Of a stretch of DNA of 52,329 bases, positions 8,803 through 17,478 are shown in pieces (position 1 is the stretch's first letter; each line of letters opens with the position of its first letter). The notes beneath the pieces were generated by a model. It saw only the letters and a program-made list of their open reading frames with translations. It did no database searches and was not told the origin of the DNA. The position numbers and the translations under genes were made by a program. Where the stretch lies: NCBI RefSeq assembly GCF_007679495.1, contig NZ_VEGP01000037.1, forward strand, positions 1-52,329, given 5' to 3'. This DNA comes from Paenibacillus sp. 32O-W. GTDB lineage: Bacteria; Bacillota; Bacilli; Paenibacillales; NBRC-103111.

Positions 8803-9650
8803 TGCTGTACCGGCACACGTTGCTGACGGCGGAGCAATTGGCGCTCAGCCTGAACTACAAACCGAAGACGATCTACAATATCGTCTGTGAAATGAAAGAA
8901 ACCGGAGTGATCCGGCCCATCCGCCTTCCTTTTCTGAAACGAAACCATGTCGGATATACCTTAACGGCCAAGGGGGCAAGAGGGGTAGCCGGTCTGGTCG
9001 GGGATGAAACGGTGTATCGGGCGAAAGCGTGGGAAACCGGACCGGTGCAGATCGAGCATTTTTATGGAACGAACGCTTTTTTCACGGATTTGATCCGCCA
9101 TAGCCTTTCCCGAGCAGAAGAGGGGATGATCGAATGGCTGGACCCGAGGTCGGCTGCCGAACGGTACGTGCAGACAAAACCGTCGGGAAAAGCAGCCGCT
9201 CCGGTCAAACCTGACGGGTTCGGCATGTACCGCTTTCCGGACCATGGAAGGCTGGCCTTTCATCTGGAGTACGATACGGGCACCGAAACGCTGTGGCGCT
9301 TAAAAGACAAGATGGTTCACTACGGAACGCTGCTCCCGAAAATATGGCCGAAGGTGGAAGCGGTGCACGTGCTGTTCGTGACCAAAATCGAGAGCCGTCC
9401 GAAAACGCTGATCGATATTTGGGATGCATTGCGAAAGGGAACGTTCAGCCATGACCGTTTGCCGAACGTATGGACCATCAGTGAAAGCGAGTGGAAACAT
9501 AACGGACCGGGGGCGGCGAAGTGGCTGGGCAGCGGAGGACAACGCCGGAGCTTGGAGGAAATGCCGCTTTTGCCTATCCAGACAGACCATGCCGGTCTGC
9601 TGCTCGGCAAACAGCCCAGAGAGCAACCCCCCATCATCAACAGGAGGTGA
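8769..9650 (+). CDS. Replication-relaxation (Replic_Relax) family protein
   Basis: TTG 8769 is placed eight bases after ggaaaggaga. The 293-aa protein has an N-terminal winged helix (LTAEQLALSLNYKPKTIYNIVCEM … GYTLTAKGARGV) followed by a domain containing HLEYDTGTETLWRLKDKMVHY. The HLEYDTGTE-type acidic stretch and RLKDKMVHY are hallmarks of Replic_Relax proteins. These are common in plasmids and integrative elements of Gram-positive bacteria and are thought to act in DNA processing for replication or transfer. It lies between the coupling ATPase and the TcpC-like gene. With no canonical relaxase in the window, it is the best local candidate for a DNA-processing role. Confidence 0.8.
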   Translation: MYYEAKKETQVMLYRHTLLTAEQLALSLNYKPKTIYNIVCEMKETGVIRPIRLPFLKRNHVGYTLTAKGARGVAGLVGDETVYRAKAWETGPVQIEHFYGTNAFFTDLIRHSLSRAEEGMIEWLDPRSAAERYVQTKPSGKAAAPVKPDGFGMYRFPDHGRLAFHLEYDTGTETLWRLKDKMVHYGTLLPKIWPKVEAVHVLFVTKIESRPKTLIDIWDALRKGTFSHDRLPNVWTISESEWKHNGPGAAKWLGSGGQRRSLEEMPLLPIQTDHAGLLLGKQPREQPPIINRR

Positions 9651-9655
9651 GGCGG

Positions 9656-10474
9656 ATGGATGTTCGTTTGCTGCCCAAGCTGCTGCTGTGGGTGATGCTG
9701 ATCGTTTCCAGTCTGGGCGCGATTTCCACGCTCTTGCGAACGGAACCCGACCCGGCGCCAGCCATCCTCAAGAAGACAATGGAGCAGCAAATGGCGGTCC
9801 ATACGGCGCTCAGCTTTGCTCGCGAGTGGATGCGCTGGGACGGCGAGGAACTGCCGGAAGCGCGCATGCAGCGGCTCAAGCCGTACGTCAATCCGGATGC
9901 TCTCGCACGCGTTGCTGCTCTTCAGGCGGAACAAAAAACGAAACGGCAGGAAGTGATCGCGGCGGAGTTCGTGTCCTCGTCCGCCAGCGGGGGATCGCAC
10001 TATGCGGTTCTTGTGAGGGTCATCGCGGCGAATCCCGAACGGGTCGTATGGGAAGTCGAGGTGCCCGTATGGGCGCAGACGGGCAAGGGCGCTGTGGTGG
10101 CTGCGCAGCCGCTCTTCCGCCCGCCGCAGGAGCCGCCCGCCGTTCCGGATACGGGAAGCGGAGAACCGGCTGCATCTGCGGATGTTAAACAGCGGATGCG
10201 TCCGGCAATCGAAAGCTTTCTAAAGGCGATGTGCGAAGGCAAGGATGCGGACAGCCTGTTCAATTACGTCACGACCGGCGCAAACTTGAAGCCGCTCGAA
10301 GGCCGGATTCGCTTTATCGCGCTGGAGCGGTTGGAGGTTGCCGGAACCGGACCCTACAAGGTCACGGTTACGTTTACTGCGCAGGATGCGGCAACGGATT
10401 TTCGTGTGACTCAAGTGTGGAAGCTGGCGGTGACGGAGGAGAACCGGAAGTTTTTTGTAGGGAGCGTAGAGTAA
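9656..10474 (+). CDS. TcpC-like conjugation protein (VirB8-like)
   Basis: ATG 9656 follows a perfect AGGAGGTGA, five bases after the previous stop. The 272-aa protein has an N-terminal membrane helix (about residues 6-23) and two extracytoplasmic alpha/beta domains of similar size, about 40-150 and 180-272, separated by a proline-rich linker (PPQEPPAVPDTG). A membrane anchor with two NTF2-like domains is the TcpC architecture known from clostridial plasmid pCW3 and related to VirB8. It would form part of the transmembrane scaffold of the transfer channel. Gene order (TcpC, small membrane protein, TcpE, VirB4, VirB6, wall hydrolase) supports this. Confidence 0.8.
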   Translation: MDVRLLPKLLLWVMLIVSSLGAISTLLRTEPDPAPAILKKTMEQQMAVHTALSFAREWMRWDGEELPEARMQRLKPYVNPDALARVAALQAEQKTKRQEVIAAEFVSSSASGGSHYAVLVRVIAANPERVVWEVEVPVWAQTGKGAVVAAQPLFRPPQEPPAVPDTGSGEPAASADVKQRMRPAIESFLKAMCEGKDADSLFNYVTTGANLKPLEGRIRFIALERLEVAGTGPYKVTVTFTAQDAATDFRVTQVWKLAVTEENRKFFVGSVE

Positions 10475-10509
10475 AACGGCTTATCCAGTTCATTGAGGGG
10501 GTGGGAAAT

Positions 10510-10767
10510 GTGGAAGGGGATTTCGTCAATACCGGTCTGCTCGTCATCAAACGGCTGCTGCAAGCCATTTTCCTCACGATTGCGATATACCGGGGCGTGA
10601 AAATGTATGCGAGCGGTGAAACGAACCGGCTTTGGTCGCACATTATGCTGTCGGTCATTCTGGGCATTTTCGTTTTTGCTCCCGGCATTGCCAAGTACCT
10701 GGCGCTTTATGTGCTGAAGACGCTCGGCATTTCCGTGGAAGGGCTGACGGACACGACCGGAGGGTGA
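10510..10767 (+). CDS. Small two-helix membrane protein of the transfer complex (ConC/TcpD position)
   Basis: The frame extends far upstream, but GTG 10510 is the start supported by gaggggg eight bases before it. The 85-aa product has two membrane helices (VIKRLLQAIFLTIAIYRG and IMLSVILGIFVFAPGIA). Its position between TcpC-like and TcpE-like genes matches small membrane proteins such as ConC or TcpD in Gram-positive transfer operons. VirB2/TrbC-type pilins have a similar two-helix layout, but no signal peptide is evident. Function is inferred from location. Confidence 0.65.
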   Translation: MEGDFVNTGLLVIKRLLQAIFLTIAIYRGVKMYASGETNRLWSHIMLSVILGIFVFAPGIAKYLALYVLKTLGISVEGLTDTTGG

Positions 10768-10773
10768 GAACAA

Positions 10774-11481
10774 TTGGACGAGCATGAGAAAACGGAGTCA
10801 TACCGCGCCCTGTACCGGGTTCGCCCGCTCATTTACCATATCGGCGACATTCGCTTGTGGATGCCGATCCGGCAGGATGGCGTTGTGCTCTGGTTTGTGT
10901 ATATCGGCGTGTTTTTCATCTTTTGCTACGTGTTTCCGGTGCTGACATGGCTGCTTCCTGTCGATCGCACGATCACGATGGTGGTCGGGCCGATTGCCGC
11001 CGCATACTACACGGTCAAACTGGATCCGGCGGGGAAATCGGTGCCGCGCTATGTTCGGGACATCCTGCATTTCTTGGTGCGGCCGAAATGGTTTGTCCGC
11101 TGGCAGGCGATCCGTCAACCCGGAGGGAAACACAGGATCCGGTTTGTTGGCCGGTGCCGGCCGTATGAACGGATCTCGTTGCCAAAAGGCGGCGAGGCAT
11201 GGAGCGGCAGCAGCGGACAACTACACGGGACGGTCGAGGGATTGCAGACGCTTTGCCTTCCCGCAAACGTGCGCATCCGCTGGCGCGGGCGAAGCGGAAA
11301 ACTTCATGTCACGCCGCTGATACGGCCGTCCAAACGGGCGGTCGTTCCGCCAGTGGTGCTGGAAGGAAAATCGCGGCGGTCGATGTCATGGATGACATCC
11401 GCTCCGGTGCAAGTTGAAAGAGAGAATAGAGATAAACATTTGGAGATATGGAAGGTTCGAAAACGGAGCGACATTCATTGA
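10774..11481 (+). CDS. TcpE-like conjugation membrane protein
   Basis: TTG 10774 follows ggagggtgag. The 235-aa protein begins with a soluble stretch containing RALYRVRPLIYHIGDIRLWMP, then two membrane helices (about 40-62 and 65-85), and a long basic cytoplasmic tail with VRDILHFLVRPKWFVRW. Two helices at this place followed by a tail, directly before VirB4, match the TcpE/ConD family. In relatives it recruits the VirB4 ATPase to the membrane. The tail here is longer than in short TcpE proteins and rich in R, S and G. Confidence 0.75.
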   Translation: MDEHEKTESYRALYRVRPLIYHIGDIRLWMPIRQDGVVLWFVYIGVFFIFCYVFPVLTWLLPVDRTITMVVGPIAAAYYTVKLDPAGKSVPRYVRDILHFLVRPKWFVRWQAIRQPGGKHRIRFVGRCRPYERISLPKGGEAWSGSSGQLHGTVEGLQTLCLPANVRIRWRGRSGKLHVTPLIRPSKRAVVPPVVLEGKSRRSMSWMTSAPVQVERENRDKHLEIWKVRKRSDIH

Positions 11482-11539
11482 TATGCCGCCGCCACATCCG
11501 GATCCGATGAAAACAGTTTTTGAAGGGGGGTGAGACGCA

Positions 11540-14032
11540 TTGAAGTTTCCGGTTTTGTATTGGGAACAAAACCTCCTGTTTGACACGCTGCTGAAACCGT
11601 GGGCGGTGTACCGCATACCGCTGAAACCGTATGCGTACCAGTCGCCGGAGAAAAAGCGCGGCGCCGTGAGCCAGATGCAGCAGTTTTTGCACAGCTACCA
11701 TGGCAGCGGCCAATTGTTATCCGTCACCCGGATGATGGACGCTGGCGTGTGGCAACAGCGGCGAATGGGGCAGGGCGCGGAATACGAACGGTATGTGAAA
11801 GCGGTCATGCAGCGGTTTGCCGAGCGGCGGCCGTGGCAGCGATCGCTTTATTTGATTTTGCAGCTATCCGCCGTGCACAAGCAGTTTCCGGAAGTGGATT
11901 TGTCGGGTTTGCGCAAGACGGGCGAAACACTGCGCGAATGGGCCGGCGCGTTCGGCCGCAACATCCAGGAACAGTTCTGGTACCGCCAGCGCGGGGAACT
12001 GGAGATCGAGCGACTGAACATCGCGAAGTCTGCAGAAAGCTTGCAGTTCAATCAGGTAAACCATCATTTGGGCGGCGAGCGGTGCGGACCGCAGGAAATC
12101 GAGTGGCTGATCAGGCGCGGCTTCTTTCGTGGATTGGCCGTGGAGCCGGAGCTGACGCTGACGCCGGAGACGATGCGCGAGGTGCGGGTGAAGGGCGAGA
12201 AGGTGCTGCTGCGCCCGAAAAAATCATTGCCGGTACTGCTTGCCGCCGACCTTGTCGGCGAAGAAAAAATGAAGACGTGGATCGTGCATCATGACGATGG
12301 GGAGGAAGACAGCCGGAAAAGCTTTCAAGCGTTTTTCTCGGTCGTCGATGTGCCGGAGGAGATTTCAACCATCGGGGACGAGTGGCTGTATGCGCTCGAA
12401 GACCTGCCTTTTCCCGCCGAGGTCAGCATTCACTTTCAGGTGCAGACGCCGCATGAAGCGGCGGGCGGCTTGCAGCGCAACCGCAAAGTGTTGAAAGACC
12501 AGCGCCGCGAATACAAGGAAGCGTCCGAGGAAACGCCGATCACGCTGGAATGGGCTGGCAAGCGCGGAAGGGTGCTGGAGAACAAGCTGCAAAAAGGAAT
12601 GCCGCTTGTGTGGGCGTCGACGTGGCTCAACGTATCCGCCTCTTCCCGCAAGGAGCTGGAGGAACGTGCGGCGCAGCTGTTGCAATTGTATGCGACCAAG
12701 CAAATCCGCGCCGTTCGCTCCCCGGCGGATCAGGTGCTGGCATTCCGGCTTTTTTTGCCCGGTTCCCCGATGGACAAGCAAAACCGGATCCCGATGGATC
12801 CGAAGTTTCTGGCTGCAGCCATGCTGCACGGTTCAAGAGAAATCGGCGATCCGGACGGGGATTACATCGGGCGGACGCTGCACCGCATCCCGGTGCTGCT
12901 CGATTTGAAGCGGCCGATGTCCAAGGAACTGAACCGTTCCGGGGCGATCGTCATCGTCGGTACGCTCGGATCGGGGAAGTCTGTGCTGAAAAAGACGCTG
13001 TTCTACCATGGCTACAACCAGGGCGGCATCGTGTTCTCGATCGATCCCAAGGATGAGGACAGCTGCTTTGCGCTCATCCCGGACATCCGTCAAAACATGG
13101 TGCGTCTGAACTTTTCGGCGGATTCGGCGACGAAGTTCAATCCGTTCCGGATGTCCGAAAGCGAGGACCGAGCGCACGGCATTGTGCTGGATTTCCTCAG
13201 CTTGCTGCTGGAGGGGACCCGCAATGACGAGCGGGCTGACGCGATCATGGAAGCCGTCGAGCGGACGTTCGAGCAGAAACAGCGCGATCTGTACACCTTT
13301 ATGCAGGAGCTGGAGCGGGTTTCGGCGGATTCGCCGGTGGAAGCGATCCGGGTGGAAGCCCGCCGCTGCATGAACCGGCTGCAGTCGTACTCGCGCAGCC
13401 CGTTCGGAAAGTTTATTTTCGCCCGAGACGGGGAAGAAAACGCGAACTTGAGCGGCGCGCGGTTTATCGTCATTACGCTGGCGGGGTTGCCGCTGCCGAA
13501 GAAGCGAAGCGAACGGCTGCATACGGCGCTGACGCCGAACGAGCGGTTCGGTCTCGGCATCATGTATCTGGTCGCCGCGCTCGGACGGGAGTACATGTTT
13601 TACAGCCCGCACGATCAGCTCAAAATGTTCGGCATCGATGAAAGCTGGATGCTGAAAGCTTTTCCCGAGGGCGCGCTGCTCATTGATGAGATTATCCGGA
13701 TGGGCCGTTCCTTTCAGGTCGTCCCGCTGCTGGCGACCCAAAATCCGGGGGATGTGGCTGACGAGGAGACGAGAAACAATCTCGGCTCCATTTTTTGTTT
13801 CCGGACGGAAGACCCTCGGGCGATTGCGGACAACCTGACGCTGCTCGGACTCGATCCCGACGATGAGGACATGATCCAGGCGTTCCGTGAGCTGAAAGCG
13901 GGGGACTGCTACATGAAAGACATTACCGGCCGGATCGGGCGGGTGCATATCGAGCCGACGCCGGACGATCTGCTCTCCGTGTTCAATACGACGCCGGATC
14001 GCATGACGGCGGAAAGGAGGGAAACGATTTGA
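11540..14032 (+). CDS. VirB4-like conjugation ATPase (TcpF/ConE type)
   Basis: TTG 11540 is preceded by gaaggggggtgag. The 830-aa protein has an N-terminal domain of about 440 residues as in VirB4, and a C-terminal ATPase domain with Walker A GTLGSGKS (Lys480), Walker B KMFGIDESWML near 695, and the conserved PLLATQNPGDV and GSIFCFR segments. It is the energising ATPase of the type IV secretion channel and sits at the inner face of the membrane. The length is typical. The next gene starts four bases before its stop, showing translational coupling to the VirB6-like protein. Confidence 0.92.
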   Translation: MKFPVLYWEQNLLFDTLLKPWAVYRIPLKPYAYQSPEKKRGAVSQMQQFLHSYHGSGQLLSVTRMMDAGVWQQRRMGQGAEYERYVKAVMQRFAERRPWQRSLYLILQLSAVHKQFPEVDLSGLRKTGETLREWAGAFGRNIQEQFWYRQRGELEIERLNIAKSAESLQFNQVNHHLGGERCGPQEIEWLIRRGFFRGLAVEPELTLTPETMREVRVKGEKVLLRPKKSLPVLLAADLVGEEKMKTWIVHHDDGEEDSRKSFQAFFSVVDVPEEISTIGDEWLYALEDLPFPAEVSIHFQVQTPHEAAGGLQRNRKVLKDQRREYKEASEETPITLEWAGKRGRVLENKLQKGMPLVWASTWLNVSASSRKELEERAAQLLQLYATKQIRAVRSPADQVLAFRLFLPGSPMDKQNRIPMDPKFLAAAMLHGSREIGDPDGDYIGRTLHRIPVLLDLKRPMSKELNRSGAIVIVGTLGSGKSVLKKTLFYHGYNQGGIVFSIDPKDEDSCFALIPDIRQNMVRLNFSADSATKFNPFRMSESEDRAHGIVLDFLSLLLEGTRNDERADAIMEAVERTFEQKQRDLYTFMQELERVSADSPVEAIRVEARRCMNRLQSYSRSPFGKFIFARDGEENANLSGARFIVITLAGLPLPKKRSERLHTALTPNERFGLGIMYLVAALGREYMFYSPHDQLKMFGIDESWMLKAFPEGALLIDEIIRMGRSFQVVPLLATQNPGDVADEETRNNLGSIFCFRTEDPRAIADNLTLLGLDPDDEDMIQAFRELKAGDCYMKDITGRIGRVHIEPTPDDLLSVFNTTPDRMTAERRETI

Positions 14033-15567
14033 GACGACGATGCCGCTGCGGGCTTTTGCTGATGGTGTTTATCGCATGCTTCATGGCTTTGGCAAATCCG
14101 GATGCCGTTTTTGCGGAAGCGCCCAAAGATATGCTCGACCAGCTGCTGCCGGGCGAAAGCGAGATGGGCATCGAGCCCGGCGACCGGACGCTCGATTACC
14201 GCCAGTATCCGACGGATCACTACACCTGGGATTTGGGCTACGACCTTGTGGAGTGGTCCGGATGGAAGCCGAAGCTGAACAACCCGTTTCCGATCATTCT
14301 GAACTGGGTCGCCAACGTCGTGTTTATGCTCAGCGCCTTCATCACCCGCCTTTGCATTTTTCTGATGCAGCTCGGCTTTCACACCGATCTGGTCAACGAA
14401 CAACTGTCGCTCATTCTCCCCATTATGGACGGGCTGCGAACGAGCATCTTCACCAAGTTTTTGCCGTGGGCGCTGGTGCTGCTCGCCGCATGGATGGTCA
14501 AGGTCGGGTACTGGAACAACCAGACGACGCGGCTGATGTCCGGCGTGATCGGCTCGATTGTCGTGCTCGTCGGCAGCTATTGGTTTTTCGCGCATTCGGG
14601 GCAGAGCATCCGCGCGGTGTCGCAGGCGATGGACAAGCTGACGCAAATAACGATGGGTTCCCTGGCCGCGCCGTACCAGCGCGTGACGGGCGAACAATGG
14701 GGGGAGGGACTGGCGAATGCGGCGGATCAGCAGCTTATGGCGACGTCCAACCGGCTGTGGAAGCTGTTTGTCGACCGGCCGTGGCTGATTGGCCAGTTCA
14801 ACCGTCAGGACGCAGGCGCGGTGCGCATGACGGCGGAGGAAGTCGAAGCGATTCTGGACCGGGCGGAGGACGAGGAGGTAACCATCGGCGTTCAGGCCGG
14901 GGATGCGTGGTCGCACTGGATGCGGCAGTATGCGCCCGGCATGACGCAGCGGGATATTTTGCGCAAGGTGCTGGGCGATGCGAAAATCGGCCACGGCGAT
15001 CATGCGGACGTCCCGTACTTGTTCGCCGGCGGTTCGGCGGGCATCCGCTGTCTGGTGGCGCTGCTGTCGCTGATCGCCACGTTGACGCTGTTGCTCTACG
15101 TCGGGACGATATCGCTTATTTTGATTCTGGCGCAGGAGATGGCGCTGGCGATCATTATCCTCGCGCCGGTCGTACTGCTGCTCGGCTTGTTTCCGGAGCG
15201 AGGTTTCGTATTTGTGCGCCGCTGGGTCGGCTGGCTGATCGGCGTGCTCGGCACGAAGGTCATTTACGGCTTTTACCTGGGCTTTACGCTGCTCGTCGCC
15301 GACATCGTGGCGCGCGGCTCCGGCATCCTGATGCTGCAGCAAATTTTTGTGGCGCTGCTGTTCTTCTGCGCGTTTTTGTTCCGCAAAAAGATTTTGAAGC
15401 AGTTGCTCGGCATCTTTCAAGCTCCGTCGCCGCACGAGATGTACGAAACATCCAAAAAAGAGGTTGTGTATCACGTGGGCGAAGCGAAGCAGTCGTGGCA
15501 CAACGCGAAGGAGCGATCGAAGAAAGCGAAGGACGCCGCGAAGAAGATCATTTCCAAGTTGAAGTAA
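14029..15567 (+). CDS. VirB6/TrbL-like polytopic channel protein
   Basis: TTG 14029 overlaps the stop of the VirB4 gene and is preceded by ggaaaggaggg. The 512-aa protein starts with a signal peptide-like sequence (LLLMVFIACFMALANPDAVFA), followed by an exposed stretch and about seven or eight membrane helices clustered at roughly 88-118, 145-190, 340-390 and 400-458. The C-terminus is a lysine-rich cytoplasmic tail. This layout fits VirB6/TrbL/ConG proteins that line the transfer pore. A second long frame (14040-15617) in another register and a long minus-strand frame are shadows caused by high GC content. Confidence 0.82.
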   Translation: MRRRCRCGLLLMVFIACFMALANPDAVFAEAPKDMLDQLLPGESEMGIEPGDRTLDYRQYPTDHYTWDLGYDLVEWSGWKPKLNNPFPIILNWVANVVFMLSAFITRLCIFLMQLGFHTDLVNEQLSLILPIMDGLRTSIFTKFLPWALVLLAAWMVKVGYWNNQTTRLMSGVIGSIVVLVGSYWFFAHSGQSIRAVSQAMDKLTQITMGSLAAPYQRVTGEQWGEGLANAADQQLMATSNRLWKLFVDRPWLIGQFNRQDAGAVRMTAEEVEAILDRAEDEEVTIGVQAGDAWSHWMRQYAPGMTQRDILRKVLGDAKIGHGDHADVPYLFAGGSAGIRCLVALLSLIATLTLLLYVGTISLILILAQEMALAIIILAPVVLLLGLFPERGFVFVRRWVGWLIGVLGTKVIYGFYLGFTLLVADIVARGSGILMLQQIFVALLFFCAFLFRKKILKQLLGIFQAPSPHEMYETSKKEVVYHVGEAKQSWHNAKERSKKAKDAAKKIISKLK

Positions 15568-15585
15568 AAAACGGGAGGAGAGGAC

Positions 15586-15825
15586 ATGGTTCGGATCGCG
15601 GAATGGCTGCAAAATGAATTTCTGGCGCAGACCGTCATCTTTGCGGAGATTCGGGAGCGCGGGTTGTTTTTCCGGGGAAGGAACCGGTTCAAGGACGTCG
15701 AGTTTCTCGTATCCGCGTCGCGGCATGTATGGGTGAGGGAAGCGGGTTGCCGGGAATGGAAACCGACAGGCGTTTACGTGCCGGCAGACGTCATGCCGGA
15801 AACGGCAAATCATTCGGCAAGGTAG
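15586..15825 (+). CDS. Small unknown protein of the transfer operon
   Basis: ATG 15586 follows gggaggagagg. The 79-aa soluble, basic product has no motif I recognise (MVRIAEWLQNEFLAQ … RNRFKDVEFLVSASRHVWV). It sits between the VirB6-like gene and further small genes with short spacing and is part of the same operon. Confidence 0.6.
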   Translation: MVRIAEWLQNEFLAQTVIFAEIRERGLFFRGRNRFKDVEFLVSASRHVWVREAGCREWKPTGVYVPADVMPETANHSAR

Positions 15826-15837
15826 GAGGGCAGAGAC

Positions 15838-16020
15838 ATGCGTTCGATTTCATTTGATCCGAACAAGATGGAACGTCTTGTTCGACGCGATGCGTTCCTC
15901 CGGTTTGCGGTCGACGATCTCGTTTCGAAATCCCATTCGAGAAAGAAGGCGCTGGAAATCGTTTTTAACAGCTATGTGCTGGAGGATTCGGTCATGGAAG
16001 ACAAATACGAGAAGGCATAA
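15838..16020 (+). CDS. Small unknown protein
   Basis: ATG 15838 follows ggagggcag, twelve bases after the previous stop. The 60-aa product has a high proportion of charged residues and is probably helical (NKMERLVRRDAFLRFAVDDL). No family recognised. Regular spacing and ribosome site support it as a real gene. Confidence 0.55.
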   Translation: MRSISFDPNKMERLVRRDAFLRFAVDDLVSKSHSRKKALEIVFNSYVLEDSVMEDKYEKA

Positions 16021-16053
16021 TCGGGCGGCAAGCCTGCCGGTGAGGGAATGACG

Positions 16054-16215
16054 ATGGATGTTGTAAAGGATTGGGAAGCGCTCGTGTCCGACTTGAGGCG
16101 GCGAATACAAAACGGCGACGAATCGTGCCGGCCGCTTTTGACCAAAGCGGAGGCCGCGCTGAAAGAGGCGCGGGAAAAGGACTCGCCGCAGGCAAGGGAT
16201 CCTCATGGACGTTAG
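16054..16215 (+). CDS. Very small helical protein
   Basis: ATG 16054 lies eight bases after ggtgaggga. An in-frame ATG at 16048 is too close to it. The 53-codon frame encodes a helical, charged product (MDVVKDWEALVSDLRRRI … LTKAEAALKEAREK). It overlaps the start of the wall-hydrolase gene by 11 bases, which suggests translational coupling. No family recognised. Confidence 0.5.
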   Translation: MDVVKDWEALVSDLRRRIQNGDESCRPLLTKAEAALKEAREKDSPQARDPHGR

Positions 16216-17149
16216 CGGCCTGGTCAAGAAAAAGGTGTTTTGGTGGGTAGTCGGAAGCCTGGGGGCTGCCGGCATTGCGATCGCGCTTTTAGCGATGCTG
16301 CTCGTTTTTGCGCTGCTCGGCGTGCTGGTCAGTTCGTCGGATTCTTCTTCCATGGAAGGGATTCCGGTGCCGGAAAATCAGACCTTCGATATTCCCGCTC
16401 CGCTGCTGCCGATATATCTCCGGGCCGAAAACGAACAGGCTTCCTGGGCGCGCCTGGCGGCGATTCACAAGATCACGACCGATTTCGGAGCCGAACAAGC
16501 GAAACGAATCGATACGACCGGCGTTTTGGGCTTTCCCCGGCTCTTGTGGGAAGCGTACAAGACGGACGGCGACGGTGACGGCAAGATCGATCCGGACAAT
16601 CCGTTTGACGCGATCTTTTCGCTCGCCGACTATTTGCGGTTGTCCACCCTTGATCCGGATGCGGCGCTGGAAGCGTGGTTTTTAAACCCCAACGATGCGG
16701 CGCTCGTTCGGGCAAAGGAAGCGGAGTACGCCGCCATGCTGGTCATGCCGCGAAACTGGCTGTGGCCGGTCATTGGCTATAAAGCTATTTCCAGTCCGTA
16801 CGGCATACGGACCGACCCGGTGTCGGGCGAACCCGGCGCGTTTCATGACGGGATCGACATCCCCGCGCCGCGCGGCACGCCGGTCGTTGCGACCCAAAAC
16901 GGGATTGTCATTCAGGTGGTCAAGAGCAACTCCGGGTACGGTAATCTCGTCCGTTTGCAGCATGACGGAGGCGTTCAAAGCTTATACGCCCATTTGTCGG
17001 TCATCGGCGTCCGCCGCAGTCAGCAGGTGCTGCGCGGCGAGGTGATCGGCTGGGTGGGAAGCACGGGGAAATCGACGGGACCGCATCTTCATTTTGGCAT
17101 GTCGCAAAATGGACAATCGGAGGACCCGCAAAACTATTGGAATGATTAA
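16205..17149 (+). CDS. Membrane-anchored wall hydrolase: lysozyme-like domain plus M23 peptidase
   Basis: The 314-aa protein has an N-terminal membrane helix (about 10-42), a lysozyme-like region (about 70-165) and an M23 endopeptidase domain (about 185-310). The M23 zinc site is intact: His214 and Asp218 in HDGIDIPAPRG, and His294/His296 in GPHLHFG. The first domain keeps the calcium-loop-like DGDGDGKIDPDNPFDAIFSLADYL layout, but where relatives have a catalytic glutamate (KVES) it reads KITT, with Thr91. It would open peptidoglycan for the transfer channel, as CwlT and TcpG do in other elements, but through M23 cleavage instead of NlpC/P60. Confidence 0.87.
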   Translation: MDVSGLVKKKVFWWVVGSLGAAGIAIALLAMLLVFALLGVLVSSSDSSSMEGIPVPENQTFDIPAPLLPIYLRAENEQASWARLAAIHKITTDFGAEQAKRIDTTGVLGFPRLLWEAYKTDGDGDGKIDPDNPFDAIFSLADYLRLSTLDPDAALEAWFLNPNDAALVRAKEAEYAAMLVMPRNWLWPVIGYKAISSPYGIRTDPVSGEPGAFHDGIDIPAPRGTPVVATQNGIVIQVVKSNSGYGNLVRLQHDGGVQSLYAHLSVIGVRRSQQVLRGEVIGWVGSTGKSTGPHLHFGMSQNGQSEDPQNYWND

Positions 17150-17170
17150 ACCGAAGGAGAGTGAACGCAG

Positions 17171-17389
17171 ATGTTGGAGCAACTGCTCCGCTTTCGCGAA
17201 TGCGAGCATCGGGGCGATTTGGACGCCTATGCCCGCGACGTGTCCCGCTGCGGCGGAAATATTATCGGACGGGAACTGGATGCTGCCGCTGAAAAGGGGT
17301 ATTTGACCGTAACGTTCTCAAGTGAGGCAGATCGTGAAGCGTTCTGGGAGAGGTTTAAACAAACGGATTCGGCGCCCTTCTGTTCCTAA
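17171..17389 (+). CDS. Small unknown protein, paralogue of the product at 43242-43466
   Basis: ATG 17171 follows gaaggagagtg. The 72-aa product contains LRFRECEHRGDLDAYARDV, a GG turn, and a C-terminal FWERFKQTDS. The protein encoded 26 kb away at 43242 has the same layout (VECNHEGDLDTYVWEV … FMDCFKHKNSS). The shared ExCxHxGDLDxY core and F..xFK end make them clear paralogues of a family I do not recognise. Confidence 0.65.
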   Translation: MLEQLLRFRECEHRGDLDAYARDVSRCGGNIIGRELDAAAEKGYLTVTFSSEADREAFWERFKQTDSAPFCS

Positions 17390-17415
17390 GCAGCAGTAAC
17401 AATCAGATCATTTCC

Positions 17416-17444
17416 ATGGCTCTCGAATAGGAGGGCTATTTTTC
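17416..17444 (+). terminator. Terminator-like hairpin within the operon
   Basis: ATGGCTCTC pairs with GAGGGCTAT through a six-base loop, with two wobble pairs, and is followed by TTTTTCG. The next ribosome site (aaaggag) is about 20 bases further on. Confidence 0.5.
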
Positions 17445-17478
17445 GTTTCAAAAAACAACCAAAGGAGTTGTGCAGAGC

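Noticed and set aside
14040-15617. 525-codon alternative plus-strand frame overlapping the VirB6-like gene
   Set aside because: Composition is dominated by R, G and A with no hydrophobic segments. The frame from 14029 has signal peptide and membrane helices and is coupled to VirB4.
13909-15813. 634-codon minus-strand frame opposite the VirB6-like gene
   Set aside because: Its product is a low-complexity string rich in R, H, Q and P, as expected for an antisense shadow in GC-rich DNA. The plus-strand gene has clear membrane topology and context.
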